Assembly (NCBI RefSeq): GCF_008704425.1
Contig: NZ_CP023696.1
Coordinates: forward strand, 2,280,501 to 2,344,500
Direction: 5' to 3'
Length of the DNA: 64,000 nucleotides
Source: Streptomyces fradiae ATCC 10745 = DSM 40063
GTDB taxonomy: Bacteria > Actinomycetota > Actinomycetes > Streptomycetales > Streptomycetaceae
Made by a program: the position numbers and the translations under genes. The notes under the pieces are model-generated. The model was given only the letters and a program-made list of their open reading frames with translations. It made no database searches and was not told where the DNA came from. Positions 45,612-55,419 of the stretch are shown here, piece by piece (within the stretch, counting starts at the first letter, position 1; each line of letters opens with the position of its first letter).

Positions 45612-47570
45612 GTGCAGCACAGGCGCAGAAGGACCGCCCGCCACGCCCTCGGGGCCGCCGCCCTCGCCGGGACGCTCGCCGGGGCCGCCGCGCTCGCCCT
45701 CACCGGACCGCCCGCCGGCGCCTCGGAGGCCGCCCCCGGCGCGGCGCAGCACGGCGCCCGCACCGCGCAGGCGCCCGGCGGGACCGGATCGTCCCCCGGC
45801 CGCACCGCGCGGGCCGCCGCCCGGCAGGTCGAGCGGCTGGACCGGGGGCTGGTCAGCGTCCACACCGGCACCGGCAACCTGGTGAGCTGGCGCTGGCTGG
45901 GCACCGACCCCGACAGTGTGGCCTTCAACCTCTACCGGGGCGGCACCAAGGTGAACGCCGCGCCCATCACCGGCTCCACGAACCACTTCCACGCCGGCGC
46001 CCCCGCCCACGCCGACTACACCGTCCGGGCCGTCGTCGGCGGCGCCGAGCAGGGCGACTCCCCGCACGCCGTCCAGTTCCGCGCCGGGTACCGGGACGTG
46101 CCGCTCTCGCCGCCCGCCGGGGGCACCACACCGGACGGGGTGGCGTACACGTACGAGGCCAACGACGCCTCCGTCGGCGACCTCGACGGTGACGGCGACC
46201 TCGACTTCGTCCTCAAGTGGCAGCCCACCAACGCCAAGGACAACTCCCAGCGCGGCCACACGGGGAACACCGTCGTGGACGGGATCACCCTGGAGGGCAC
46301 CCGGCTGTGGCGGATCGACCTCGGGCGCAACATCCGCTCCGGGGCGCACTACACGCAGTTCCAGGTGTACGACTACGACGGCGACGGCCGCGCCGAGGTC
46401 GCCATGAAGACCGCCGACGGCACCAGGGACGGCGCGGGGCGCGTCATCGGCAGCGCGTCCGCCGACCACCGCAACGCGAGCGGCTACGTGCTGGCCGGGC
46501 CCGAGTACCTGACCATGTTCGACGGGCGCACCGGCGCCGCGCTCGGCACCACGGACTACGTGCCCGCCCGCGGCAGCGTCGCCTCCTGGGGCGACTCGTA
46601 CGGCAACCGCGTCGACCGGTTCCTCGCCGGCACCGCGTACCTGGACGGGGCGCGGCCGTCGCTGATCACGGCGCGGGGCTACTACACGCGCAGCGTCATC
46701 GCCGCCTGGGACTGGCGCGACGGCCGGTTCACCCGGCGGTGGACGTTCGACACCGACTCCTCCACCAACGCCGGGAAGGGCTACGACGGGCAGGGCTCGC
46801 ACAGCCTGTCCGTCGGCGATGTCGACGGCGACGGACGCGACGAGGTGGTGTACGGCTCCATGGCCGTCGACGACGACGGCCGCGGCCTGTGGACGACCCG
46901 CACCGGGCACGGCGACGCCCAGCACCTCGGCGATTTCGATCCGGGCAGGCCGGGCCTGGAGTACTTCAAGGTGTCGGAGTCGAGCGGCCAGCCCGCCGAG
47001 CTGTACGTCGACCCGGCCACCGGGGCGATCCGCTGGAAGCTCGCGGCCTGCTGCGACAACGGCCGCGGCGTCGCCGGGGACGTCTGGGCCGGCAACGACG
47101 GCGCCGAGGTGTGGTCCACCTCCGGCGGGAGCATCCGCGACGAGGCGGGCGCGGTGAAGGGGCGCCGCCCCTCGGCGGTCAACTTCCTCGCCTGGTGGGA
47201 CGGCGACACGACCCGTGAACTGCTCGACGGCACCCGTGTCGACAAGTACGGCCCGAACGGCGACACGCGGCTGCTGACCGGGGCGGGCGTGGCGTCCAAC
47301 AACGGCACGAAGGCCACCCCGGCGCTCTCCGGCGACATCCTCGGCGACTGGCGCGAGGAGGTGGTGTGGCGCACGTCGGACAACCGGGCGCTGCGGATCT
47401 ACTCGACCCCGCACGCGACGGACACCCGGATCACGACGCTGCTGCACGACACCATGTACCGGACGGGCCTGGCCTGGCAGAACACCGGCTACAACCAGCC
47501 CGCGCACCCGAGCTTCCCCATCGGGTCCGGGATGCGCCCCGCACCGCGTCCGGCGGTCACGGCACCGTAG
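45612..47570 (+). CDS. Secreted rhamnogalacturonan lyase, PL11
   Basis: 652 aa. GTG fixed by AGGAGG 7 nt upstream. Signal peptide about 1-45 followed by a Gly/Ala/Arg linker. The catalytic region begins at VERLDRGLVSVHTGTGNLVSWRWLG in the PL11 manner and folds as a beta-propeller with calcium sites of the DxDxDG type (DLDGDGDLD, DYDGDGRAE, DVDGDGRDE). These enzymes cut the rhamnogalacturonan-I backbone of pectin by beta-elimination. No carbohydrate-binding module is attached. It faces the GH48 gene tail-to-tail; no CebR box is seen upstream. Confidence 0.92.
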   Translation: MQHRRRRTARHALGAAALAGTLAGAAALALTGPPAGASEAAPGAAQHGARTAQAPGGTGSSPGRTARAAARQVERLDRGLVSVHTGTGNLVSWRWLGTDPDSVAFNLYRGGTKVNAAPITGSTNHFHAGAPAHADYTVRAVVGGAEQGDSPHAVQFRAGYRDVPLSPPAGGTTPDGVAYTYEANDASVGDLDGDGDLDFVLKWQPTNAKDNSQRGHTGNTVVDGITLEGTRLWRIDLGRNIRSGAHYTQFQVYDYDGDGRAEVAMKTADGTRDGAGRVIGSASADHRNASGYVLAGPEYLTMFDGRTGAALGTTDYVPARGSVASWGDSYGNRVDRFLAGTAYLDGARPSLITARGYYTRSVIAAWDWRDGRFTRRWTFDTDSSTNAGKGYDGQGSHSLSVGDVDGDGRDEVVYGSMAVDDDGRGLWTTRTGHGDAQHLGDFDPGRPGLEYFKVSESSGQPAELYVDPATGAIRWKLAACCDNGRGVAGDVWAGNDGAEVWSTSGGSIRDEAGAVKGRRPSAVNFLAWWDGDTTRELLDGTRVDKYGPNGDTRLLTGAGVASNNGTKATPALSGDILGDWREEVVWRTSDNRALRIYSTPHATDTRITTLLHDTMYRTGLAWQNTGYNQPAHPSFPIGSGMRPAPRPAVTAP

Positions 47571-47639
47571 CCGGGGCGGGCCGGCCGGCCGGCACCGTCG
47601 CCGGGGCGGGCGGGCGGGCCGGTGACCGGAGCGAGAGGA

Positions 47640-47669
47640 AGCCGGGTGGGCCGTGCGGCCCACCCGGCT
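47640..47669. terminator. Bidirectional terminator between PL11 and GH48 genes
   Basis: AGCCGGGTGGGCC / GGCCCACCCGGCT, a 13-bp perfect stem with the loop GTGC, lying between convergent genes. Confidence 0.85.
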
Positions 47670-47696
47670 ACCGGCGTGCGCGGAGCCGGCGCGGGG

Positions 47697-50618
47697 CTAT
47701 TCGAGGAGCTCCGCGTACGCGCCCATGGCGAGCGCGATGTCCGCCTGCGCCCAGAAGCGGTGGTACGTGAAGACCGGCGCGGCGCCGCCCTTCAGGTACG
47801 CCTCCACCTTCGACCAGGCCGGGTCGTCCTGGTAGAAGGAGCGGATCGAGGCGAAGGTGGACGAGGAGTCGATCCGGTCGCCGTTCGGCATGGCGCCGGT
47901 CCAGCCGCTCGGCACGTACACCGGGTCGTCGAAGCGGTTGTAGTCGGCGCGGGTCTCCGGGACGGCGATGCCCAGCGGGTCCTGGTGGTGCTGCCACATG
48001 CCGTCGAGGAGCGCCTTGGCGACCCGCTTGGCCTCCGCGTCACCGGACTTGGCGGCGTAGTACGTCAGGGTCTTGGCGTACGCGCCGGCCACGCCGACGT
48101 CGTTGGTGTAGTCCGCGACGGTGACGTGCAGGCCGGCGTTGGGGCCGGGCGCGGCGGCGTTCCACGTGTCGGGCTTGCCGGACCACTGGAGGGTGGACGG
48201 GAAGCGGAAGGTGCCGTCGGGGTTGACGGTGGTCTCCGACAGGGCCCAGTCGACCCACTTGTCGAGGACGCTCTCGGCGAGGGCGTCGCCGCTCTGGTGG
48301 TAGTACTCGGCGACGCGCTCCATGGACCACGCCTGGAAGCCGAACCACTGGTTGGACGGCGGGTCGTGGTAGACGGGCTTCTCGTCGTAGAAGAGGCCGT
48401 GGAAGGTGGGCGTGCCGGCCGGCGGGGTGGCGTAGCGGCCCTGCCAGCTGTTGGTGGCGCCGCCCGCGATGGCGCCCTCGTCGGACTGGAGCCAGCGGTA
48501 GAACTCCACCTGCCGGTCCAGGCTGTTCGCCCAGTCCTGGGCGCCGGTCGCCGACTTGGGCTTGAGCGGGGCGTACTCGCTGAGCGCGTACGCGGCGAGC
48601 GGGTTCTGGTAGCCGCTGTGGGCGTGGCTGGAGCCGATGCGCCAGGCCCAGCCGGCGGAGGTGTCGGTGGCGCCGCCCCAGGCGTAGTACCAGGACATCA
48701 GGTAGTGGGCGCTGTCCTTGCCGGTGCCGGCGGGGCAGGTGGTCGGGCCGACGCAGTTCCCGGCCTTCTTGAAGTACTTGTCGAAGAACGAGTACCGCAG
48801 GTAGTCGCCCATCTTGGCGGCCTTGCCGACGACGCCGGAGACCGCGGAGCCCTTGCCCTGCTCCTTGGCCCAGATGTCGGCCCAGTAGGCGGCCTGCACC
48901 GCGCGGGCGTCGGCGTCGGGGGCGTTGGTGAACTTCCACTGCTTGGCGTACGAGGCGTCCCCGGTGAACAGGTCCAGGTAGCCGTTGCGTCCGCCGTAGG
49001 TGAAGTTGTCGCATGTCGGGTGGGTGACGGTCTCCCAGACGGACTCCTGCGAGCCGCGCTGGAAGGTGTTGATGTACGACGGGCCCTCGGCCGCCGGGCC
49101 GGCGGAGCACTTCCCGGGCTCGTTGCCGAAGCCGTAGACGTTGTCGACGTCCTGGAGCCAGTGCATGCCGTACACGTCGGAGGTGCCGTAGGTGGACCTC
49201 AGCTCACCGGCGATCGGGTCGCGGCCCGCGGCGACGCCGGAGTCGAGGGGCGCCGGGTACTGCGACGGCAGGTCCAGCTCGGGGGCGTAGGTGGCCGGCT
49301 TGGAGGCGTCGTACTTGTCGTTCGTCGGCTGGTCGGCGCGGGTGGGGATCATGTACTTCTCCATGGTGTCCCACGCGCCGTTGAACTTGGTCCAGTCGCC
49401 GGTGACCTTGCCGTACATGGCCTGGAGCCAGATCAGGTAGCTGTACGCCTCGGACGTCGTCTCGTGGCCGTGGTCGGGCGCCTCGACGATGAGCGTCTCG
49501 ACCGAGTGGTACGGGATGCCCTCCGGCGAGAAGTAGCCGTTCGCCGGGTCGGTGATCTTGGCGTGCATGGCCAGGAAGCGGGCGTCGTACGTGGAGTCGC
49601 CGTCCAGCAGGGTGGCGGTGACCTCGGCCTTCGTGTGGCCGGGGGCGGTCACGGCGAAGACGGCCGAGCCGGTGCCAGAGGCGGCGCCGGTGACGGTCAC
49701 CTTCCGGGCGGTGTCCCAGTCGGCCGGGGTGAAGGTGAGCGTGGCCGGGGCGGCGGTGAGCCCGGTGGTGCCCGAGGCGCGGGCGACGGCGACCGTGACG
49801 TCCGCGGCCGGGCGGGTGGACAGCCTCACCTCGAACGCGGCCGACTCGCCCTGGCGTACGGCCAGCTGGGCGGGGGTCGCCACGAGGGCGGGCCCGGCGG
49901 CGACGGTGATCCCGACGGGCGCCGACTCGGCGGCGGCGCCCCGGCTGTCGTACGCCTTGGCGTACAGCGAGTGGCTGCCCGCGGCCAGTTGCCCGGCGGT
50001 GAGGGTGTAGGGCTCGGTCGTGTCGGTGCCCAGCAGGGTCGTGTCGTCGTAGAACTCGACCTTGCTGACGGTGGCTCCGTCGGCGGCCGCCGCGGTGGCG
50101 GCCAGCGGGACCGGGTCGCCGGCCGTGTAGGTGGCGCCCGGCTCCGGGCTGGTCAGCACGGCGATGGGCGGCTGGTGGGCGCCCGCGCAGAGGGTGCCGT
50201 TGACGGTGAAGGCGGTGGGCGCGGCGTTGGTGCCGCTGTAGGTGAACTGGGCGCCGGTGGTGACGGCCTGGCCGGCGGCGACGGTCTTGTTCCAGTCGGC
50301 GTGGGTGACGGTGACGGTCTTGCCGGTCTGGGACCAGACGCCGCTCCAGCCGTTGGCCAGCCGCTGGTCGCCGGTCTGGTCGTAGCGGAGGGTCCAGCCG
50401 TCGATGGGGGCGGTGCCCCGGTTGGTGAGGGTGAGCTCGGCGGTGTAGCCGGAGCCCCAGTCGCTGGTCTTGTAGTCGACGCTGCACTGCACGGCCGCGG
50501 CGGCCCGTGCCTCGGCGGGGGCGCCGTCGGCCGCGCCCACGCCCAGCGGCAGGGCGAGGATCGCGGCGAGGGCGGTGGTCAGCCGTCTGCGGTGACCCGT
50601 ACGAGGTCCTGGTGACAT
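47697..50618 (-). CDS. Secreted GH48 reducing-end cellobiohydrolase with CBM2
   Basis: 973 aa, ATG with AGGAGGG upstream. Order: signal peptide (about 1-42), CBM2 cellulose-binding module (about 43-142, [20 protein letters not shown]... and CAG end), an Ig-like domain (about 150-240, [18 protein letters not shown]), a second beta-sandwich (about 245-340, [18 protein letters not shown]), and the GH48 (alpha/alpha)6 catalytic domain to the end ([24 protein letters not shown]; the Glu of TSEAYS region is the expected acid). Acts processively from reducing ends of cellulose. Divergent from the GH6 gene, with CebR boxes between them. Confidence 0.96.
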   Translation of the reverse strand: MSPGPRTGHRRRLTTALAAILALPLGVGAADGAPAEARAAAAVQCSVDYKTSDWGSGYTAELTLTNRGTAPIDGWTLRYDQTGDQRLANGWSGVWSQTGKTVTVTHADWNKTVAAGQAVTTGAQFTYSGTNAAPTAFTVNGTLCAGAHQPPIAVLTSPEPGATYTAGDPVPLAATAAAADGATVSKVEFYDDTTLLGTDTTEPYTLTAGQLAAGSHSLYAKAYDSRGAAAESAPVGITVAAGPALVATPAQLAVRQGESAAFEVRLSTRPAADVTVAVARASGTTGLTAAPATLTFTPADWDTARKVTVTGAASGTGSAVFAVTAPGHTKAEVTATLLDGDSTYDARFLAMHAKITDPANGYFSPEGIPYHSVETLIVEAPDHGHETTSEAYSYLIWLQAMYGKVTGDWTKFNGAWDTMEKYMIPTRADQPTNDKYDASKPATYAPELDLPSQYPAPLDSGVAAGRDPIAGELRSTYGTSDVYGMHWLQDVDNVYGFGNEPGKCSAGPAAEGPSYINTFQRGSQESVWETVTHPTCDNFTYGGRNGYLDLFTGDASYAKQWKFTNAPDADARAVQAAYWADIWAKEQGKGSAVSGVVGKAAKMGDYLRYSFFDKYFKKAGNCVGPTTCPAGTGKDSAHYLMSWYYAWGGATDTSAGWAWRIGSSHAHSGYQNPLAAYALSEYAPLKPKSATGAQDWANSLDRQVEFYRWLQSDEGAIAGGATNSWQGRYATPPAGTPTFHGLFYDEKPVYHDPPSNQWFGFQAWSMERVAEYYHQSGDALAESVLDKWVDWALSETTVNPDGTFRFPSTLQWSGKPDTWNAAAPGPNAGLHVTVADYTNDVGVAGAYAKTLTYYAAKSGDAEAKRVAKALLDGMWQHHQDPLGIAVPETRADYNRFDDPVYVPSGWTGAMPNGDRIDSSSTFASIRSFYQDDPAWSKVEAYLKGGAAPVFTYHRFWAQADIALAMGAYAELLE

Positions 50619-50696
50619 GCGGTGTCCCTCCTAGCGGCTCAGCGGGAGGAGCGGTGGGGGTGCTCGGGGTGACAAGCCTTGAACCGGTCGAACCAG

Positions 50697-50710
50697 TGGG
50701 AGCGCTCCCA
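50697..50710. promoter_or_regulatory. CebR box, perfect
   Basis: TGGGAGCGCTCCCA, and the symmetry extends to AGTGGGAGCGCTCCCACT (50695-50712). 79 bp before the GH48 start and about 700 bp before the GH6 start. Matches the known CebR operator. Confidence 0.95.
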
Positions 50711-50829
50711 CTATGGGGAGGGGGCCGTGCGGGGTCAAGGTGCTTGAAGAGCCGAAGAAGTTCGAAAGAAAAACTCCGCTCTCCCTCTGTTGCTTGACGG
50801 CAGCGGAGCGCTACGGTCGGCGGCACCAG

Positions 50830-50843
50830 TGGGAGCGGTTCCA
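50830..50843. promoter_or_regulatory. CebR box, two mismatches
   Basis: TGGGAGCGGTTCCA differs from TGGGAGCGCTCCCA at positions 9 and 11. It lies 120 bp to the right of the perfect site, so the pair could bind two CebR dimers serving both divergent cellulase genes. Confidence 0.75.
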
Positions 50844-50919
50844 CCCAGTCGGTGCGTCGTCAGGCACGCGCCAGAGCTGCGAGGAGTCGCTCATGTGACA
50901 CCCCCCACCACCCCCGCGT

Positions 50920-51045
50920 CCCGTGGCACTCCCCACGGGACCCGCACACCGTGACGGCCGCGACGGGGCCCCGCGTCCCGTGGCGCTTCCGGCGGGGCCC
51001 GCGTCCCGTGGCCCTTCCGGCGGGACCCGCGTCCCGTGGCGCTCG
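50920..51045. repeat. Tandem GCGTCCCGTGGC repeats upstream of the GH6 gene
   Basis: GCGTCCCGTGGC recurs at least four times, with a 28-bp unit for the most regular copies. They fall in a 565-bp stretch (50844-51408) between the second CebR box and the GH6 start that holds no gene. The GH6 leader may therefore be unusually long, or a nearer promoter exists that I cannot see. Confidence 0.65.
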
Positions 51046-51408
51046 GTCCACCTCCCGTCGCCGGCCGGCGACGCATCCCGTACGCATCCCCCTCGCCGTC
51101 CACACCGGCGGGGCGTACGGGGACGGGCGTACCGGCCGGGCCGCGACCAGGGCCGGCCGCGTCCGGGAGCCGTCGCGGTCGCGGCGCCTCCACACCGTCC
51201 GGTCCGGAGCCGGCCGCCGCCTGCCCGCGCGCCCTTCCGCGCGCCGGGTGGACCGGTCGGCACCGGCCGCACACCACCCCCACCCCGACCCCCCGGGGCA
51301 CCGGGACGTCCGGGCGCACCCGCGCCCTCCCGGAGCACACGAGGAACAGCGCCACCGAGAAGCAGCCCAACGCAGAAGACAGCGGAACCAGAGAGGAACC
51401 CCACCCCC

Positions 51409-53142
51409 ATGAGCCGCACCAGCACCACCCAGTCACCTCCCCGCCGCAGAACAGCCCTGCTGGCCGCCTCCACCCTGCTCCTCACCGCCGGCGCCACCGC
51501 GACCGTGCTGTCCCCGTCCGCCGGCGCCGCCGCCCCGGGCTGCACGGTCGACTACAAGGTCACCAACGAGTGGAGCAGCGGCTTCGGCGCCAACGTCACC
51601 GTCACCAACACCGGCGACCCCGTCAGCGGTTGGACGCTGGAGTGGTCCTTCGGCGGCAACCAGCAGGTGACGCAGCACTGGAACGCCGGGATCACGCAGT
51701 CCGGCGCGGCCGTCACCGCGAAGAACGTCTCGTGGAACGGCTCCCTGGCGACCGGCGCGTCCGCGTCGTTCGGCTTCAACGCCTCGCACAGCGGGACGAA
51801 CGCGGTGCCGGCCGTCTTCAAGCTCAACGGCGTGACCTGCAACGGCGGCACCGGGCCGACCGACCCGCCCACCGACCCGCCGCCGGTCGGCAGCCGCGTC
51901 GACAACCCCTACGCGGGCGCCAAGGTCTACGTGAACCCGGAGTGGTCGGCGAAGGCCGCCGCCGAGCCGGGCGGCACGAAGGTCTCCGACCAGCCGACCG
52001 GCGTCTGGCTGGACCGGATCGCCGCCATCGAGGGCGTCAACGGCGGCATGGGGCTGCGCGACCACCTCGACGAGGCCCTGCGCCAGAAGGGCAGCGGCGA
52101 GCTCGCGATCCAGCTCGTGATCTACAACCTGCCGGGCCGCGACTGCGCCGCCCTCGCCTCCAACGGCGAGCTGGGCCCGACGGAGATCGGCCGGTACAAG
52201 ACCGAGTACATCGACCCGATCGCGCAGATCCTCGCCGACCCGAAGTACGCCGGCCTGCGGATCGTCACGACCGTCGAGATCGACAGCCTGCCGAACCTGG
52301 TCACGAACGTCACCCCGCGCCCGACCGCCACGCCCAACTGCGACGTCATGAAGGCGAACGGCAACTACGTCAAGGGCGTCGGGTACGCGCTGGCCAAGCT
52401 CGGCGCGGTGAAGAACGTCTACAACTACGTGGACGCCGGGCACCACGGCTGGCTCGGCTGGGACGACAACTTCGGCGCGTCCGCCCAGATCTTCAAGCAG
52501 GCGGCGACGGCGGAGGGCTCGACCGTCGCCAACGTGCACGGCTTCATCGTCAACACGGCCAACTACAGCGCCCTGAAGGAGGACCACTTCACGATCAACG
52601 ACACGGTCAACGGCCAGTCGGTGCGCACCTCGAAGTGGGTCGACTGGAACCGCTACACCGACGAGCTGTCGTACGCCCAGGCCATGCGCAACGAGCTGGT
52701 CCGCATCGGCTTCGACAGCAAGCTCGGCATGCTGATCGACACCTCCCGCAACGGCTGGGGCGGCACCGCCCGGCCCACCGGACCGGGCGCGACGACCAGC
52801 GTCGACACGTACGTCGACGGCGGGCGCTACGACCGCCGCATCCACCTCGGCAACTGGTGCAACCAGGCCGGCGCGGGCCTCGGCGAGCGGCCGCAGGCCG
52901 CCCCGGAGCCGGGCATCGACGCCTACGTGTGGATGAAGCCCCCGGGCGAGTCGGACGGGTCGAGCAAGGCCATCCCGAACGACGAGGGCAAGGGCTTCGA
53001 CCGGATGTGCGACCCGACCTACACGGGCAACCCCCGCAACAACAACAACATGTCGGGCGCCCTCCCGGACGCCCCCGTCGCGGGCCACTGGTTCTCGGCC
53101 CAGTTCCAGGAGCTGCTGAAGAACGCCCACCCGGCGCTCTGA
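51409..53142 (+). CDS. Secreted GH6 cellobiohydrolase with CBM2
   Basis: 577 aa, ATG with GAGAGGAA about 10 nt upstream. Signal peptide about 1-44 (ALLAASTLLLTAGATATVLS... AGAAA), CBM2 (about 45-143, CTVDYKVTNEWSSGFGANVTV ... VTCNGG), a short Pro/Thr linker (TGPTDPPTDPPP), then GH6 (about 155-577). Catalytic landmarks: RDCAALASNGEL, the TTVEIDSLPNL strand, YVDAGHHGWLGW and DAYVWMKPPGESDGSS near the C-terminus. Related to Cel6B-type exocellulases that work from non-reducing ends, complementary to the GH48 enzyme encoded divergently. Confidence 0.95.
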   Translation: MSRTSTTQSPPRRRTALLAASTLLLTAGATATVLSPSAGAAAPGCTVDYKVTNEWSSGFGANVTVTNTGDPVSGWTLEWSFGGNQQVTQHWNAGITQSGAAVTAKNVSWNGSLATGASASFGFNASHSGTNAVPAVFKLNGVTCNGGTGPTDPPTDPPPVGSRVDNPYAGAKVYVNPEWSAKAAAEPGGTKVSDQPTGVWLDRIAAIEGVNGGMGLRDHLDEALRQKGSGELAIQLVIYNLPGRDCAALASNGELGPTEIGRYKTEYIDPIAQILADPKYAGLRIVTTVEIDSLPNLVTNVTPRPTATPNCDVMKANGNYVKGVGYALAKLGAVKNVYNYVDAGHHGWLGWDDNFGASAQIFKQAATAEGSTVANVHGFIVNTANYSALKEDHFTINDTVNGQSVRTSKWVDWNRYTDELSYAQAMRNELVRIGFDSKLGMLIDTSRNGWGGTARPTGPGATTSVDTYVDGGRYDRRIHLGNWCNQAGAGLGERPQAAPEPGIDAYVWMKPPGESDGSSKAIPNDEGKGFDRMCDPTYTGNPRNNNNMSGALPDAPVAGHWFSAQFQELLKNAHPAL

Positions 53143-53178
53143 CGCCCCGAGCCGGTCCCCGTACCGGCTCCTGAACCG

Positions 53179-53218
53179 GCCCCCGCACCCGGCGCGGTCC
53201 ACGCCCGGGCGCGGGGGC
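53179..53218. terminator. Hairpin between GH6 and VOC genes
   Basis: GCCCCCGC (53179-53186) with GCGGGGGC (53211-53218), and inner CCCGG/CCGGG pairing. Between convergent genes. Confidence 0.6.
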
Positions 53219-53240
53219 TCCCCATGTCGGGGCGCCCGCT

Positions 53241-54065
53241 TCAGTCCTCTTCCAGTTCCCGCAGCCGCCGGAGGTCGTCCCGGGCCTCGCGCCGTCCGGC
53301 GCCGTCCAGGGCGACCGCCCGGGCGCGGGCGAGGGCATCGGCGGCGGTGCGCTCGTCCCCGAGGCGGCGGGCGACGTCGGCGCGCAGGACGAGCAGGCGC
53401 AGCAGCTCCACGGCGGTGGGCCGCGGGGCGGCGGGATCGGCGGGCTCCGGGCCGGCGGGCTCCGTACCGGACGGCTCCGGCCCGGCGGGCTCCGTACCGG
53501 ACGGCTCCGGGCCGGCCGCGTCCCGTGTCCGGCCGGGCACGGGGCCGGGCACGCGGTCCAGAACCCGGTCCAGGACGCGGGCGGCGGCGGCCGGATCCTC
53601 CCGCGAGTCGGCGAACAGCGCCGCCTGGTGCAGGGCGCGGGCCACGGCCCCCGGCGGGGCGGGCCGGTGGTGCTGGTCGCCGCCGAGGTCCTGCGCGACG
53701 CGCACGCAGTTGCCGCCGGGGTCGGTCATCAGGAACTGCCGCACCCCGTGCGAGGCGGTCCGCAGCGCCCCGAGGCGCGGCAGCCCCCGCGTGGGCACCC
53801 GCCCGTACGCCGCCTTCAACCCGGCGCGGAACGCCTCGTGCAGGGCGTCGACGTCGTCGGTGCGCAGGACGCACGTGCTGTACGACGCGGCGGGCTCGTA
53901 CCTCCGCATCCCGAAGAAGTGCAGCTGCACGGCGCCCCGGCTGACGACGGCGTACGGATTGGGGCTCGACTGGCGGAACGTCACGTCGAAGCCGAGCGCG
54001 GTGTAGAAGTCGAGTACGGGCTCAAGGGTCCGGCACGGCAGGACCGGAATCGTCAGCTCTCCCAT
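53241..54065 (-). CDS. VOC-superfamily protein with helical C-terminal extension
   Basis: 274 aa from the ATG at 54065; a TTG 18 nt upstream is the alternative and neither has a strong ribosome site. The N-terminal ~125 residues form one glyoxalase/bleomycin-resistance-type unit (IPVLPCRTLEPVLDFYTALGFDVTFRQ ... FLMTDPGGNCVRVAQ). A low-complexity linker with repeated GPEPSGTEPA follows, then ~70 Arg/Ala/Leu-rich residues predicted helical (TAVELLRLLVLRADVARRLGDERTAADALARARAVAL), like a single TPR pair. Binding or resistance role possible; catalysis unknown. Confidence 0.75.
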   Translation of the reverse strand: MGELTIPVLPCRTLEPVLDFYTALGFDVTFRQSSPNPYAVVSRGAVQLHFFGMRRYEPAASYSTCVLRTDDVDALHEAFRAGLKAAYGRVPTRGLPRLGALRTASHGVRQFLMTDPGGNCVRVAQDLGGDQHHRPAPPGAVARALHQAALFADSREDPAAAARVLDRVLDRVPGPVPGRTRDAAGPEPSGTEPAGPEPSGTEPAGPEPADPAAPRPTAVELLRLLVLRADVARRLGDERTAADALARARAVALDGAGRREARDDLRRLRELEED

Positions 54066-54381
54066 GCAGGGCAGACTAGTCAAACTTGAGTAGCACCTCC
54101 AAGGGGGATACCCGGGACACCCGCAGGGAGATCGGCCGGAAACGCGTGGTCCGAACGATCACCTGCGGCCTAGGGTCGAGGCGTGACTGCCGGGTCGGCC
54201 CCGCGAGGGCCTGAGCGAGAGAAGTCCCCGGCCTCCTCGTGAGGGCGGGGCGGGCCAGGGGCCCGCCGGGAAGTGCCGCGCGCCGTCGCAGGCGCGCCGT
54301 CGCAGGCGCGCCGCCGTCCGCTCCGACACCCCCGCACACACGCACACACGCACTCACGCACTCACGCAGGAAAGGTCACCC
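54066..54381. other. Divergent intergenic region with short repeats
   Basis: 316 bp between two VOC genes pointing apart. CGCCGTCGCAGGCG occurs twice around 54282-54310, and a microsatellite-like run of ACACGC and ACTCACGC units spans about 54331-54366, ending just before the ribosome site of the next gene. Nothing else identified. Confidence 0.5.
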
Positions 54382-54765
54382 ATGGCCGCCGATCTCAACC
54401 ACACCGTCGTCCACGCGTCCGACAGGACGGCCTCCGCGCACTTCCTCGCCGGCATCCTCGGCCTGGAGGTCGGGGCGCCCTTCGGGCCGTTCCTCCCCGT
54501 CGACACCGGCAACGGCGTGACGCTGGACTTCTACGCCGCCGACGGGCCCATCGCCTCGCAGCACTACGCGTTCCTCGTGCCCGACGAGGAGTTCGACACG
54601 ATGATCGGCCGGCTGGAGGCGGCCGGCGTCACGTACTACGCCGACCCGCACCACAACGAGCCCGGCCGGACCAACAGCCTCTTCGGCGGCCGGGGCGCCT
54701 ACTTCGAGGACCCCGACGGGCACAACATGGAGATCATCACGCGCCCGTACGCGCGCCCCGCCTGA
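54382..54765 (+). CDS. VOC-superfamily (glyoxalase-fold) protein
   Basis: 127 aa, ATG with GAAAGG upstream. Compact single VOC unit: LNHTVVHASDRTASAHFLAGILGLE at the start and RGAYFEDPDGHNMEIITRPY at the end, where His and Glu in these positions commonly bind metal. Typical of many small actinobacterial oxidoreductase/isomerase or resistance proteins; substrate unknown. Stand-alone gene. Confidence 0.85.
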   Translation: MAADLNHTVVHASDRTASAHFLAGILGLEVGAPFGPFLPVDTGNGVTLDFYAADGPIASQHYAFLVPDEEFDTMIGRLEAAGVTYYADPHHNEPGRTNSLFGGRGAYFEDPDGHNMEIITRPYARPA

Positions 54766-54870
54766 GCGGCCGACCGGCCGACCGCACCACCGCGCCCGCC
54801 GCACCCCGCCCCCACCGGCGGGGCGCGGCGGGCGCGGCACGAAGCAGGGGGGCGGGAGCGGGGGCGCGCC

Positions 54871-55332
54871 CTACCGGAGCGGGATGCCGGACCCGCGCTC
54901 GTCCGCCCGCCGGGGGCCGCGGATGCGCCGGTCGGCCTCGGCGATGGGCGTGTCGTTGATGCTCGCCTCGCGCCGCCGCATGAGGCCGCGCTCGTCGAAC
55001 TCCCACAGCTCGTTGCCGTAGGCGCGCCACCACCGGTCCTCCGCGTCGCGCCACTCGTACTGGAAGCGGACGGCGATGCGGTCGCCGTCGTACGCCCAGA
55101 GGCTCTTGCGCAACGCGTAGTCCCGCTCCCGCTCCCACTTGCGGGTCAGGAAGGCGACGATCTCCTCGCGGCCCTCGAGGAACACGTCCCTGTTCCGCCA
55201 CACCGAGTCCGGCGTGTAGGCGAGCGCGACCCGCTCCGGATCGCGGGTGTTCCACGCGTCCTCGGCGGCCTGGACCTTGATCAGCGCCGCGTCGCGGTCG
55301 AACGGCGGACGAGGCGGACGATCTTCCTGCAC
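54871..55332 (-). CDS. DUF1348 (NTF2/SnoaL-fold) protein
   Basis: 153 aa from the GTG at 55332, chosen for AGGAGG 5 nt upstream; the frame extends to 55368 but would begin inside an operator. Matches the DUF1348 family: [31 protein letters not shown], then [36 protein letters not shown] and [24 protein letters not shown]2-like cone fold, no signal peptide. Function of the family is unclear. Divergent from a TetR gene with two matched dyads between, so very likely its regulatory target. Confidence 0.9.
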   Translation of the reverse strand: MQEDRPPRPPFDRDAALIKVQAAEDAWNTRDPERVALAYTPDSVWRNRDVFLEGREEIVAFLTRKWERERDYALRKSLWAYDGDRIAVRFQYEWRDAEDRWWRAYGNELWEFDERGLMRRREASINDTPIAEADRRIRGPRRADERGSGIPLR

Positions 55333-55349
55333 GGTGACCTCCTCATGTA

Positions 55350-55403
55350 GAGAACGCACGTTCTCCACTGGTGCGGACTAAGGTAGGGAACGCCCGTTCT
55401 CTA
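55350..55403. promoter_or_regulatory. Pair of TetR-type operators
   Basis: GAGAACGCACGTTCTC (55350-55365) is a 7+2+7 palindrome. TAGGGAACGCCCGTTCTCTA (55384-55403) is a 9+2+9 dyad with one mismatch. Both share GAACG-NN-CGTTC and flank the divergent promoters of the DUF1348 and TetR genes, centres 36 bp apart. Confidence 0.88.
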
Positions 55404-55419
55404 CGTCAAGGAGCCCTGG

